A stretch of 64,000 bases of DNA, from contig JBHAZV010000026.1 in NCBI GenBank assembly GCA_041781135.1, positions 1-64,000 of the forward strand. The letters are read 5' to 3'. Numbering within the stretch: the first letter of the stretch is position 1; every line of letters begins with the position of its first letter. The notes beneath the pieces are model-generated. The model was given only the letters and a program-made list of their open reading frames with translations, searched no databases and was not told the origin of the DNA. Source of the stretch: JAUMXJ01 sp041781135 (GTDB taxonomy: Bacteria > Bacillota > Clostridia > Peptostreptococcales > Acidaminobacteraceae). This document shows positions 1 through 8,419 of the stretch, piece after piece. A program made the translations under genes and the position numbers.

Positions 1-684
1 AGAGGCGGCGCAGATAAGGTGCTCGAAAGCGGCGCGGTGGTCGCCGGCGGTCATTCGGTGGACGATCCGGAACCAAAGTACGGGCTTAGCGTCACCGGTG
101 TGGTGCATCCCGACAAAGTGTGGCGGAATACCGGCGCGCAGATCGGGGATGTACTCATACTTACAAAGCCTATAGGAACCGGGATTATGAATACCGCGAT
201 GAAGGGGGCGCTTTTGAGCGAGGAACAGCGCGGCGAACTAATACTTTCCATGTCTACGTTAAACAAGTATGCTGCCGAGGCTGTTAAGGTATCCGGAGCA
301 AGTGTGAATGCTTGTACCGACATAACCGGGTTCGGGTTGCTCGGGCACCTTCTGGAAATGGCCGGCGGTGATGTGACCGCTGAAATCAGCGCATCAAAAG
401 TGCCGCTCTTGACGGGCGCTCAGGAAATGATACGCATGGGCATTATACCGGCCGGAGCATATAAAAATATGGATTATGTAAAGCCCAGAATACGAGTGGA
501 CGACGGCGCGGAAATATACGCTCTATGTGATCCGCAGACATCGGGCGGGCTTGTATTTGCAGTTCCTGAGCGCGACGCAGATAAAGCGATGGAGAAGCTG
601 AGTCATATTTCGGTATTCGCTCCGCATATAATCGGCAGAGTTATCGAGAAAACAGAAGATACAGGTATAATTGTAAAAAAATAG
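1..684 (+). CDS. selD: Selenide, water dikinase SelD (5' end outside window)
   Basis: SelD makes selenophosphate from selenide and ATP, the selenium donor for selenocysteine. The reading frame is open from base 1, so the gene enters from the left; the N-terminal glycine-rich loop with its catalytic Cys or Sec is not visible. What remains matches the AIR-synthase-like fold: GGHSVDDPEPKYGL, then GDVLILTKPIGTG, and near the C-terminus the DPQTSGGL motif. An internal start at base 19 is possible on paper but would remove conserved sequence, so the gene is called as partial. The TAG stop overlaps the ribosome site of selA, so the two are almost certainly one operon. No UGA codon is visible in the part shown. 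Confidence 0.95.
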   Translation, partial: RGGADKVLESGAVVAGGHSVDDPEPKYGLSVTGVVHPDKVWRNTGAQIGDVLILTKPIGTGIMNTAMKGALLSEEQRGELILSMSTLNKYAAEAVKVSGASVNACTDITGFGLLGHLLEMAGGDVTAEISASKVPLLTGAQEMIRMGIIPAGAYKNMDYVKPRIRVDDGAEIYALCDPQTSGGLVFAVPERDADKAMEKLSHISVFAPHIIGRVIEKTEDTGIIVKK

Positions 685-691
685 GAGAAAA

Positions 692-2068
692 ATGGCTAAT
701 AAAGAAATGCAAAATATGTACTCTGCGCTTCCGCGTGTTGACGCCCTGCTCGACGAATACGAATATTCGGGCATCAAAAGAGAGTATTTAAAGATAATAA
801 TAAACAATTCGCTTGAAAAAGTGCGAAAAGATATTTCCGGCGGGAATGCAGAAGATCCTGTTTCGGATGTCAGGCGATATATAGATGAATATTTGGATAT
901 GCTTTTAAGGGGTACCATACGCAGAGTTGTAAACGGTACAGGGGTTTTGCTGCACACAAATTTAGGCAGAGCCATTTACGACTGTCCCGGCATTGGGGAA
1001 ATAGCTTCAAATTATTGCAATCTTGAGTTTGATCTCGAAACCGGTGAACGCGGAAGCAGAAACTCGCATTTAAGCGATCTGTTTAGTATGCTCACCGGAG
1101 CGGAGGCTGCAATAGCAGTCAATAACAATGCTGCGGCTGTAATGCTTGTACTCACTGCGTTAGCAAAAGACAAAGACGTAATTGTGTCCAGAGGGGAGCA
1201 AGTCGAAATAGGAGGCAGCTTCCGTATCCCTGAAGTCGCCGCACTTTCGGGCGCCTTGCTCCGCGAAGTGGGAACCACAAACAGAACGAGGATATCGGAT
1301 TATAAAAATGCAGCCGGAGAAAACACTGCAATGCTGTTGAGAGTCGAACCGAGCAATTATAAGATAATCGGTCAGACAGGCAGGGCTTCCAACGAGGAGC
1401 TTTCTGAACTTTCGCAGGAAATTGGCGCTCCGTTTTATATAGATCTCGGCTCTGGGGTATTTAATCCGCAGATATTGCGAAGCTTTGTATCCGAAGAAGA
1501 CGCCGAGAGAAAATATTTGGGACAGGCGGTGAAGTATGCGGATATTGTGTCTTTTTCAGGAGACAAATTGCTCGGAAGCGCACAGGCGGGGATTATTATC
1601 GGCAAAAAGCATTTGATACAAAAACTTGCAAAACACCCGCTGTACCGGGCGATGCGGCTTGACAAGCTCACAATTTATGCCCTTTCGCGCGCGCTTATTT
1701 CGGCAATAAAAGGAGAGAAGAGCCTTCTCGAAAAAATGATGTGTGAAAATGAATTAAGTATTAAAGCGAGAGCAGGTAAGTTCATTAAAAAAGCTTCGCG
1801 AATTTTATCCGAGGAATGGGAGATTTCTTTGCAAAAGCTCAATTCCAGCGTAGGAGGCGGAACATTCGCAGAGAGTGAGATAGCTTCTTACGGTATTCGC
1901 ATAAAACATTCTTCTTTCAATACTAACACGTTGGCATATTTATTACGAAAACAAGCTATACCAATAATTCCGTTAATTGATAGTGAATATTTATATATCG
2001 ATTTCAGAACAATATCGAATGAAGATGAGGCCATACTCGTAGAGTCTTTGACTCAAATTTCTCTATGA
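692..2068 (+). CDS. selA: L-seryl-tRNA(Sec) selenium transferase SelA
   Basis: SelA is the PLP enzyme that converts Ser-tRNA(Sec) to Sec-tRNA(Sec) using selenophosphate. The 458-residue product has the usual length. Family marks include the N-terminal LPRVDALL stretch, RRVVNGTGVLLHTNLGRA, the EVGTTNRT loop and the PLP-lysine region SGDKLLGSAQAG near residue 291. The ATG is preceded at 683-687 by AGGAG, which overlaps the selD stop codon, so translation is probably coupled. Together selD and selA imply that the organism makes selenoproteins, but selB and the tRNA(Sec) gene are not in the window; the following gene is an unrelated regulator. Confidence 0.97.
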   Translation: MANKEMQNMYSALPRVDALLDEYEYSGIKREYLKIIINNSLEKVRKDISGGNAEDPVSDVRRYIDEYLDMLLRGTIRRVVNGTGVLLHTNLGRAIYDCPGIGEIASNYCNLEFDLETGERGSRNSHLSDLFSMLTGAEAAIAVNNNAAAVMLVLTALAKDKDVIVSRGEQVEIGGSFRIPEVAALSGALLREVGTTNRTRISDYKNAAGENTAMLLRVEPSNYKIIGQTGRASNEELSELSQEIGAPFYIDLGSGVFNPQILRSFVSEEDAERKYLGQAVKYADIVSFSGDKLLGSAQAGIIIGKKHLIQKLAKHPLYRAMRLDKLTIYALSRALISAIKGEKSLLEKMMCENELSIKARAGKFIKKASRILSEEWEISLQKLNSSVGGGTFAESEIASYGIRIKHSSFNTNTLAYLLRKQAIPIIPLIDSEYLYIDFRTISNEDEAILVESLTQISL

Positions 2069-2079
2069 AATAAATTGAG

Positions 2080-2097
2080 AAATAAGATTCTTTATTT
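2080..2097 (+). terminator. weak hairpin after selA
   Basis: AAATAA and TTATTT arms of six base pairs are followed by a T/G-rich stretch. This could be a weak terminator for selDA. The stem is entirely A-T, so confidence is low. Confidence 0.25.
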
Positions 2098-2102
2098 GTT
2101 TG

Positions 2103-2130
2103 TTGTTTATTTATAATTATCAGTTATAAT
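2103..2130 (+). promoter_or_regulatory. promoter of the response regulator gene
   Basis: TTGTTT (2103-2108), a 16-base spacer and TATAAT (2125-2130). A second TATAAT lies at 2112-2117. The downstream gene has a textbook AAAGGAGG ribosome site at about 2150-2157. Confidence 0.55.
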
Positions 2131-2161
2131 TACAGTGGACTAATAGAGAAAGGAGGTTAAA

Positions 2162-2860
2162 ATGGCTGACAAAATATTGTTGATCGACCAGGATGCTGAG
2201 CTGCTCAACGGGTTAAAACTCAGTTTGGAGCAGGAAGGCTATGATGTCGAGGTATTAAATGCAGGAGCAGGTGCGCTCGAACGTATCGACGAACATAGGT
2301 TTGATTTGGTAGTTACGGAGTTGGAACTTCCTGATCTCTCAGGGTTTGAACTCTGCAGAAAGATCAGAGAGAGACATACTACGCCGATTGTATTTTTGAC
2401 TGCAACCAATGATGTTTCATCAAAGGTTCTGAGTTTTGAATACGGCGCTGACGATTATGTCACAAAACCGTTTGTAATGCTCGAACTTAAGGCAAGAATC
2501 AAGTCCCTGCTCAGAAGATCGAAGATGCCCGACACGCTGAATCCTACAAATATTATGAAGTTTGGCGACATAGTCATAAACACGCTTGGTCGTAAAGTGC
2601 AGGTTAGAGAAAAAAGTATCAACCTTACAGCGAAAGAGTTTGACTTGCTGCTGCTTATGATTCTAAATGCAGAAAAGGTATTTTCGCGCGAAGAGCTGCT
2701 CGATGCAATCTGGGGCTATGAGTATTACAGCGATGTAAGAACTGTAGATGTCCATGTGAGAAGACTGAGAGAAAAGATCGAAGAAGATTCGTCAAAACCT
2801 GAGTACATTCAGACAAAATGGGGAGTTGGCTACTTCCTAAAGCTTAGGGACAAAGTATAG
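2162..2860 (+). CDS. Atypical OmpR/PhoB-type response regulator (Asp to Glu at phospho-site)
   Basis: Two domains are visible: a receiver (about residues 3-118) and an OmpR-type winged helix (about 132-228, with LTAKEFDLL and DVHVRRLREKIE). The conserved phospho-acceptor Asp is replaced by Glu53: the strand reads DLVVTELELPD where the family has DLVLLDLMLP. The usual pair of acidic residues is also altered, reading IDQD so that Gln10 stands where a metal-binding acid is normal. The switch Thr (FLTA) and Lys (TKPF) are kept. By family knowledge such a receiver cannot take a phosphate in the normal way and may be locked on or controlled otherwise. No histidine kinase is adjacent; the gene stands alone with its own promoter and terminator. 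Confidence 0.93.
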   Translation: MADKILLIDQDAELLNGLKLSLEQEGYDVEVLNAGAGALERIDEHRFDLVVTELELPDLSGFELCRKIRERHTTPIVFLTATNDVSSKVLSFEYGADDYVTKPFVMLELKARIKSLLRRSKMPDTLNPTNIMKFGDIVINTLGRKVQVREKSINLTAKEFDLLLLMILNAEKVFSREELLDAIWGYEYYSDVRTVDVHVRRLREKIEEDSSKPEYIQTKWGVGYFLKLRDKV

Positions 2861-2892
2861 TTTCTTTATATTAGTCTTTAAGAAATTCACAG

Positions 2893-2920
2893 AGCAGGCG
2901 AGCGCCTGCTTCTTCTTTTT
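2893..2920 (+). terminator. intrinsic terminator after the response regulator
   Basis: AGCAGGC (2893-2899) pairs with GCCTGCT (2904-2910) around a four-base loop, followed by TCTTCTTTTT. It lies between the convergent regulator and plsY genes. Confidence 0.85.
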
Positions 2921-3513
2921 TATTTGCCGCTGCGTTTAAGTGAGAATCGGTTTTCGGTTCCGGCGAGCAGACGCATAATATTTGTGCGGTGTTTGAATAT
3001 TATAAATATCGTGTAGAGTACTGGAATTGCGATGTATTCTATCCCGAAAAAAAGCGCTGTCGACACCGGCAGCGAGATCGCAGCAAGCATCGAGGCGACC
3101 GACATATATTTCGTAATCAATAGCGAGAGTATCAGCACGCTGAGCGCGACGCAGAGCACTCTGAAATCAAGAGCTATTACAAAGCCTCCTGCTGCCGCTA
3201 CGCCTTTGCCGCCTTTCAAACCAATAAATACCGAGTAGCAGTGACCCAAAACGCCGATAAATCCGGCAAGGCACACCAAATTGAAGTCCAAGCCGAGCAT
3301 TTTTGCGGCAATTGTCGGTAAAAACCCCTTTAGTATATCAAGTGCGAGGCAGAGCGCTCCGAGTTTTATTCCGCATGTGCGCAGAACATTGGTAAAACCG
3401 GGGTTTTTGCTTCCTGCGCTCATAATGTCGACTCCAACAGTCTTTGGTACTATTACGGAAAACGGTATTGCACCAAAAATATACGCGAACGCCATCAATA
3501 AGTAAACTTCCAT
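2920..3513 (-). CDS. plsY: Glycerol-3-phosphate acyltransferase PlsY
   Basis: PlsY is an inner-membrane enzyme that transfers an acyl group from acyl-phosphate to glycerol-3-phosphate, the first step of phospholipid synthesis. The 197-residue product is hydrophobic with several membrane segments and shows the family loops: GAIPFSVIVPK near the N-terminus, the SAGSKNPGFTNVLR motif (family form SGN.GATN.LR), GHCYSVFIGLKGGKGVA and the C-terminal FKHRTNIMRLLAGTE. The ATG at 3513 follows GGTGGAGGAAGT, a good ribosome site. The frame stays open upstream to 4176, but that part lies antisense to comEC and lacks similarity to PlsY, so it is excluded. Divergent from comEC. Confidence 0.95.
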   Translation of the reverse strand: MEVYLLMAFAYIFGAIPFSVIVPKTVGVDIMSAGSKNPGFTNVLRTCGIKLGALCLALDILKGFLPTIAAKMLGLDFNLVCLAGFIGVLGHCYSVFIGLKGGKGVAAAGGFVIALDFRVLCVALSVLILSLLITKYMSVASMLAAISLPVSTALFFGIEYIAIPVLYTIFIIFKHRTNIMRLLAGTENRFSLKRSGK

Positions 3514-3568
3514 ACTTCCTCCACCGAACCATTGTATCAGATTATAAGAAATTTTTTGATGTAAATAA

Positions 3569-3597
3569 TTTACTTTTATGCTATTTTGTGCTACAAT
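3569..3597 (+). promoter_or_regulatory. extended -10 promoter of comEC
   Basis: TTTACT (3569-3574), 17-base spacer, TACAAT (3592-3597) preceded by TGC (3589-3591), an extended -10. The -10 ends six bases before the GTG start at 3604, so the transcript would begin at or next to the start codon. Confidence 0.6.
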
Positions 3598-3603
3598 GTG
3601 ACC

Positions 3604-5664
3604 GTGAAACGACATTTGTTTTTTGCGGTGCTGATTATGGCTATTGCCATGTATTTTTTTCAAAACAGCGCTTATGCTGCGCTGGTGCGGGAGAGTCGAC
3701 TTGCGGAATGTGCAGGCGGCGAGCTGGAATCTATTCCGGTCGAGCCGATAGAGTATGAGCGCGGAGGCATAATTTGCCGGATTTTGAGTGGAGAGCACCG
3801 CGGCAAACTGATTTTTGTAAAAGCGGAGTTCAGCAATGCAGAAATCGCGGATGCTTCCTGCCTTGTGATCGAGATAAATCCTAATGAGCGGCAGTACGCA
3901 AAACCAAAAAATTTTGGATTTGATTACGATAAGTACCTGTATTCCCGCGGTATAGAGGCTCAGTTCAAGGCAAAATCCGTAACGGCTGTAAGTGTCGGAT
4001 TTTCTTTTGCAAAGCTGCGCAGGAGCATCCGCAGTTTTATTGCAGACAGAATAAGCGAATACGAGCTCGGCGGGCTGATTGGAGCTCTCGTGCTCGGAGA
4101 AAAAGATGATTTTGATCTTTATGACGAGATGAAAGAGCTTGGAATCAGCCATTTGCTTGTAATATCGGGGCTGCATTTTTCAATAATACATGGCGCGCTC
4201 GCGCGTGCAACGAATTTTTTCGGCAGCCGGCATTTACGGGCGTTTATAGTGATTACAGGCATGAGCTTAGTGTTGTTCATAGTCAAATCTTCTTATTCGG
4301 CGGAAAGGGCATTTTTTTCAATGCTTTACTATGAGATTGCGAGGCTTTTGGATCGTCGCGCCGATATCCTGACGGCGCAGAGCTTTGCGCTCGGTATGAT
4401 CTTAATAAGGACACCTGCGGCGGTTTTGAATACAGGTCTGCATTTGAGCGTTTACACTTATTTTGCAATCGCATTTCTGTACAGACGGCTCACAGCAAAG
4501 CATGCAGTTCCTATTGTCGAGATGATAAAATTTTCTCTGTATGTTCAGGCGGCGGGACTTCCGATAACATGCTTTCTCTTTGGTAAATTGAACCTGTTTT
4601 CAGCGATTGCCAATATGCTCTGTGTGCCGCTGTTTGGAATTATAGTGCCATTTTCATTTGTTGCGGTCATTATTCCCGGAGTTGAGCCTGTTCGCGCAGC
4701 GTGGCTGTTTTTGGATAATCTTCTGTACTCGATGATAAAGATTTCGCCGATTAGCACCATAGATTTAAGTCTTATGCGCTTTGACATATTTATTGCGGCT
4801 ATGCTCTTGATTTCGTTGGCATTTGTCTTTGGGAGGCTATACAGCCGCAAATTCATGATTCCGCTTGTAGTATTGGCGTGTATAATACCTGCCGGGCACA
4901 GCGGAGTCGAGATAGTCAGCCTTGATGTTCTGCACGGAGACTGTACGCTCGTTCGGAGCGGTGCGCTTACATGTCTTGTCGACACAGGCGACGGAAGAAC
5001 CGACATTGCATCGGAACTGAGAAATATGGGAATTTTTCGGCTCGATATAGTGGTAATAACTCATTTTCATAACGATCACTACGGAGGATTGGCAAGACTG
5101 ATGGATGAGGTTGAAATAGGAAGGATTTATATGACGGAGCTTACGCGCGAATATTTTCTAAAAAGCGGTGGTCTTTCGTTTTGGGACCGCTTTTGCTTCA
5201 GCAGGGTGGCGGTGGTTGTTGATTCTCCGTTAAGAACAGTAATTTCAAAGGGTGAGGACAGTGCGCTGCTGAATATGTACAGACTTAGAAGCGAATCTGA
5301 TGAAAACGATAATGGGATATGCGCTTTTGTAGACATTGCATTTGGTCGCTGCTGGTTTTTTGGAGACGCGTCTGAGGAATGTATACGCGGTGTACTCGGT
5401 GCAGCACCGTCACCCGAAAAAAACTGCATTTTCTTAAAAGCCCCTCATCATGGCTCCAAAACGTCATCATCCGGAGAGATTTTTAAGGCGATTGCTCCGC
5501 TATGGATATCTGTTTCTCACAGCAGAAAGTATAATCTACCCTCTGACGATTTTGTAAGGGCTGTTTCTGATCTAAATGTCCATTCGACATACTACGGCGG
5601 CTGTATGCGTCTTTTTGTGACAGCGCACGGCGCAGAAACAAGTGCGTATCTCTGCGGCGATTAA
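3604..5664 (+). CDS. comEC: DNA internalization protein ComEC/Rec2
   Basis: ComEC forms the membrane channel through which single-stranded DNA enters in natural transformation. The 686-residue product has an N-terminal hydrophobic segment, a DUF4131-like extracellular region (about 25-150), the multi-helix competence domain with GLIGALVLGEKDD and LVISGLHFSI (about 155-430), and a C-terminal metallo-beta-lactamase domain with THFHNDHYGG near residue 490 and APHHGS later. It is a full-length, single-ORF version. The start is taken as GTG 3604 because an earlier TTG at 3586 would place codons inside the -10 box; no ribosome site precedes it. No comEA or other competence gene is adjacent, so actual competence is not shown. 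Confidence 0.93.
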   Translation: MKRHLFFAVLIMAIAMYFFQNSAYAALVRESRLAECAGGELESIPVEPIEYERGGIICRILSGEHRGKLIFVKAEFSNAEIADASCLVIEINPNERQYAKPKNFGFDYDKYLYSRGIEAQFKAKSVTAVSVGFSFAKLRRSIRSFIADRISEYELGGLIGALVLGEKDDFDLYDEMKELGISHLLVISGLHFSIIHGALARATNFFGSRHLRAFIVITGMSLVLFIVKSSYSAERAFFSMLYYEIARLLDRRADILTAQSFALGMILIRTPAAVLNTGLHLSVYTYFAIAFLYRRLTAKHAVPIVEMIKFSLYVQAAGLPITCFLFGKLNLFSAIANMLCVPLFGIIVPFSFVAVIIPGVEPVRAAWLFLDNLLYSMIKISPISTIDLSLMRFDIFIAAMLLISLAFVFGRLYSRKFMIPLVVLACIIPAGHSGVEIVSLDVLHGDCTLVRSGALTCLVDTGDGRTDIASELRNMGIFRLDIVVITHFHNDHYGGLARLMDEVEIGRIYMTELTREYFLKSGGLSFWDRFCFSRVAVVVDSPLRTVISKGEDSALLNMYRLRSESDENDNGICAFVDIAFGRCWFFGDASEECIRGVLGAAPSPEKNCIFLKAPHHGSKTSSSGEIFKAIAPLWISVSHSRKYNLPSDDFVRAVSDLNVHSTYYGGCMRLFVTAHGAETSAYLCGD

Positions 5665-5799
5665 AAATGTACAGTCCGAAGCTGCAAGGATCGGCTCGAA
5701 CCTGAGTGCAAAATGTAAGAAGAGGGTCCGAAGCCGGGCGGCGTTTCGAAACAACATATGGGGCGGGCGTAAGTTTCGGGTCTATTGCATTATCCGCTG
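5665..5799. other. comEC-holA spacer
   Basis: About 150 bases between comEC and holA without an ORF, tRNA or convincing terminator. Only the holA promoter at its right edge can be named. Confidence 0.5.
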
Positions 5800-5808
5800 T
5801 GGTATAAT
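5800..5808 (+). promoter_or_regulatory. extended -10 promoter of holA
   Basis: TGG followed by TATAAT (5803-5808). No good -35 box is visible at normal spacing, which is tolerable with an extended -10. The GTG start of holA lies six bases downstream. Confidence 0.55.
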
Positions 5809-5814
5809 GTCATC

Positions 5815-6741
5815 GTGAATATCAAGGATTTGTACATAGGCGCCAAAAGGGGCGAGATCCCCAAGTCGCTGCTTTTATACGGCGAGGAGGAATATCCGAT
5901 AGTTTCGTACATACGGCTGCTGAAATCTGTGGTAGAGCTTCCGGAGCTGAATATTGCAGAGTTTGCCGAGCAATTCTCTGCGGACAGCTTGCGCGTAGCG
6001 TTCGAAACCCTGCCGCTCAGCTGCGATTACAGGCTTGTTATTTTGAATAAGACGGGATATTTTAAGTGGAATTCCGATGACAAGCTTCAGGCGTTGCTTG
6101 CAGATGTTCCCGAACATATCAGGCTTGTGGTGTTTGAGACGGATCTTCAGAAGATTTCGGCAAATTATAAGCGTTTTATTAAGACAACTATGGCTGTGGA
6201 ATCCAAGATGCTTGGAACATCGGAGCTCGAACGCTGGATAAAGGTAGAGGCGGAGGGGAGAGGTCTTAAGCTGTCGGAGCGGACGCTCCGCTATTTTACG
6301 GATGTATGCAGGCCAAGGGGGATGTTTTATGCAAAAAACGCAATAGATTACCTTAGTTCGCTCGCTTGGGAGGTGTCTGCGGACGATATTGATAATTATT
6401 TTGGCACATCTTCCGATGCCGAAATTTGGGCATTTTATGATAAGCTGACATCGCCCGAATTTCCTAAAATCGTAGCGGAATATATTGATGCCGGCGAGGA
6501 AGAAATGGAGCTTTTCGGCAGAATAGTATCCTGTGTGAGAAGCGCCGCGAGCTATAAAGCAGGCGGATTTCGGGGGACGCCGTTTATGGAGAGAGCCGCA
6601 AAGAGAATAGCTGCAGAGTATAGCGCCGATCAGCTCTTTTTGATGCTCGAAAAATTGTCTTTAATAGATGTAGAATTAAAAAGCACCGCTGCGCCGAAGA
6701 GGGAACTGCTTTTGCAGGCTGCGATGCTAACGCAAAAATGA
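5815..6741 (+). CDS. holA: DNA polymerase III delta subunit HolA
   Basis: The delta subunit opens the beta sliding clamp within the clamp-loader complex. The 308-residue product matches this poorly conserved family by the N-terminal LLLYGEEEY motif, the overall length (typically 320-350), the helical C-terminal region, and above all position: comEC-holA-rpsT is a conserved Firmicutes order. The start is put at GTG 5815, giving an N-terminus ending shortly before LLYGEE; a start at 5785 would lie upstream of the -10 box. There is no Shine-Dalgarno sequence, in line with a leaderless message. Confidence 0.88.
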   Translation: MNIKDLYIGAKRGEIPKSLLLYGEEEYPIVSYIRLLKSVVELPELNIAEFAEQFSADSLRVAFETLPLSCDYRLVILNKTGYFKWNSDDKLQALLADVPEHIRLVVFETDLQKISANYKRFIKTTMAVESKMLGTSELERWIKVEAEGRGLKLSERTLRYFTDVCRPRGMFYAKNAIDYLSSLAWEVSADDIDNYFGTSSDAEIWAFYDKLTSPEFPKIVAEYIDAGEEEMELFGRIVSCVRSAASYKAGGFRGTPFMERAAKRIAAEYSADQLFLMLEKLSLIDVELKSTAAPKRELLLQAAMLTQK

Positions 6742-6791
6742 CGCTTTTAGCTTTAGCGCCATTGTTAAGCGAAACCCTATGGGTACAAATA

Positions 6792-7052
6792 TTAGAGTGC
6801 GTTCAGTTTGCTTCTGAGTCGAGAAACTTTTCTTGAAGCCTTGTTCTTATGAAAGAGGCCTGTGTCGCCAAGTCTTGATACAAGCTTCTGATAAGCCACC
6901 ATAAGCGACTGTGCTTCTTCTTTGTTTCCCTGTGCAACAGCAGCTAAAAACTTCTTCTCAGCAGTCTTTGCTCTCGATTTTTTTGCTTTGTTGCGTGCAG
7001 TCTTAGCGTTAATAACTGAAATTCTCTTTTTAGCAGATTTTATGTTTGCCAT
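6792..7052 (-). CDS. rpsT: 30S ribosomal protein S20
   Basis: S20 binds 16S rRNA early in small-subunit assembly. The 86-residue, highly basic protein begins MANIKSAKKRI and ends with KASRKVSRLRSKLNAL, both diagnostic. The ATG is preceded by AGGAGGAAGT. It is transcribed on its own from a strong promoter, convergent with holA, with no clear terminator between the two genes. Confidence 0.98.
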   Translation of the reverse strand: MANIKSAKKRISVINAKTARNKAKKSRAKTAEKKFLAAVAQGNKEEAQSLMVAYQKLVSRLGDTGLFHKNKASRKVSRLRSKLNAL

Positions 7053-7081
7053 ACTTCCTCCTGTTTTTATGCACGAGAAAA

Positions 7082-7110
7082 ATTATATCACGATAGAAAA
7101 GCTGTTGCAA
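7082..7110 (-). promoter_or_regulatory. rpsT promoter
   Basis: On the minus strand: TTGCAA (7110-7105), 17-base spacer, TGA-extended TATAAT (7087-7082). A near-consensus housekeeping promoter with a leader of about 20-25 bases containing the ribosome site. Confidence 0.85.
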
Positions 7111-7148
7111 TGATTATTCGAAGTGATAAAGTTAAGTTTTTGTATTAT

Positions 7149-7177
7149 TTGACCCCGATGCGATGGTGTTATATCAT
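7149..7177 (+). promoter_or_regulatory. promoter of the deoB operon
   Basis: TTGACC (7149-7154), 17-base spacer, TATCAT (7172-7177), then a short leader with GGAAAGGAG before deoB. Expected to drive deoB-punA-pdp and probably scpAB. Confidence 0.6.
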
Positions 7178-7204
7178 ATTCAGAGAAATGGAAAGGAGCT
7201 TGTC

Positions 7205-8374
7205 ATGAACAGGGCAATAATTGTTGTAGCAGACAGTGTGGGGATTGGTGCGCTTCCTGATGCGGCTGATTTTGGAGATTCCGGCGCAAATACGCTGAGA
7301 AGCGCTGTGGAAAAATCCGGAGCTAAGCTTCCTGTGCTCAGTCGGCTTGGTATGGGGTGTATAGATGGGGTCGACTGCCTGCCGTGCTGTGGAGATTCAG
7401 CCGAAGGTGCATTTGGCAGAGCTGCGGAGGCGTCGGTCGGAAAGGACACAACAACCGGACATTGGGAGATAGCCGGGGTACACAGTTATGTTCCATTTAA
7501 TACTTATCCGAATGGTTTTCCAAGCTGGGTGATAGAAGAATTTGAACGCAGAACCGGCAAAAAGACTATTTGCAATATGCCTGCTTCAGGAACGGAGATA
7601 TTAAAAGAACTTGGAAAGCGCCACATGGAGACGGGCGAGCTCATAGTGTATACGTCTGCGGACAGTGTGTTTCAGATTGCGGCTCATGAGGATGTTGTTT
7701 CGCTCGATGAGCTTTATCGATGCTGCGAGATTGCGCGAGAGATACTTACTGGCGAAGTAAGTGTTGCGCGGGTCATAGCAAGACCCTTTATAGGGAGTTC
7801 TCCGGTTTTTGAGCGGACGCCAAACCGCAGGGATTACAGTGTCAAGCCCCCGGAAAAGACGCTCCTCGACTATGTTTTCGGCGCAGGGCTCCGTGTGGCG
7901 GCTGTCGGAAAAATCTCTGATATATTCGACGGCGAGGGGATAACTCACAGCATTCATACAGTTTCCAATATGGATGGGATGGAAAAAACGCTTGAATGCA
8001 TGCGGCAAGAATTCAGCGGACTCATATTTACAAATTTGGTAGACTTCGATTCAAAATATGGGCACAGGCGCGATCCTGCCGGCTATGGAAAGGCGCTTCA
8101 GGAGTTTGATTCAGTTCTGCCGAAACTTATGGCGGCGATGCGAGGTGGCGATTTGCTGATAGTATGTGCAGATCACGGCAACGACCCGTGTTATTTCGGA
8201 ACAGACCACACCAGGGAGTACATTCCGATAATTGCATTTGGAGAAATGGTAAAAAAGGGGGCAAACATCGGAACTCGCAGCAGTTTTTCGGATATCGGCG
8301 CTACAGTCGCAGAATATCTCGGAGTGAAGTACGGCGGCAAGGGCACAAGTTTTTGGAAGGAAATAGCGCTTTAA
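7205..8374 (+). CDS. deoB: Phosphopentomutase DeoB
   Basis: DeoB interconverts (deoxy)ribose-1-phosphate and -5-phosphate, linking nucleoside cleavage to central metabolism. The 389-residue product is of normal length and belongs to the alkaline phosphatase/metalloenzyme superfamily: N-terminal VVADSVGIGALPDA, the phospho-acceptor region GKDTTTGHWE, the NMPASGTE motif, and metal ligands in the C-terminal VDFDSKYGHRRD and CADHGNDP. The start is ATG 7205, six or so bases after GGAAAGGAGC; the frame is open further upstream but without family sequence. First gene of a salvage operon with punA and pdp. Confidence 0.97.
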   Translation: MNRAIIVVADSVGIGALPDAADFGDSGANTLRSAVEKSGAKLPVLSRLGMGCIDGVDCLPCCGDSAEGAFGRAAEASVGKDTTTGHWEIAGVHSYVPFNTYPNGFPSWVIEEFERRTGKKTICNMPASGTEILKELGKRHMETGELIVYTSADSVFQIAAHEDVVSLDELYRCCEIAREILTGEVSVARVIARPFIGSSPVFERTPNRRDYSVKPPEKTLLDYVFGAGLRVAAVGKISDIFDGEGITHSIHTVSNMDGMEKTLECMRQEFSGLIFTNLVDFDSKYGHRRDPAGYGKALQEFDSVLPKLMAAMRGGDLLIVCADHGNDPCYFGTDHTREYIPIIAFGEMVKKGANIGTRSSFSDIGATVAEYLGVKYGGKGTSFWKEIAL

Positions 8375-8419
8375 CAGACAAAATACAAAAATGTAAAAAT
8401 ATTTACGCAGGAGAGGAAT

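Noticed and set aside
3514..4176. N-terminal extension of plsY on the minus strand (frame open to 4176)
   Set aside because: It is antisense to comEC, has no family resemblance, and the true ATG at 3513 has a strong ribosome site.
5665..5799. Possible tRNA or small RNA between comEC and holA
   Set aside because: No cloverleaf arms or T-loop sequence could be fitted; only G/C-rich spacer was seen.
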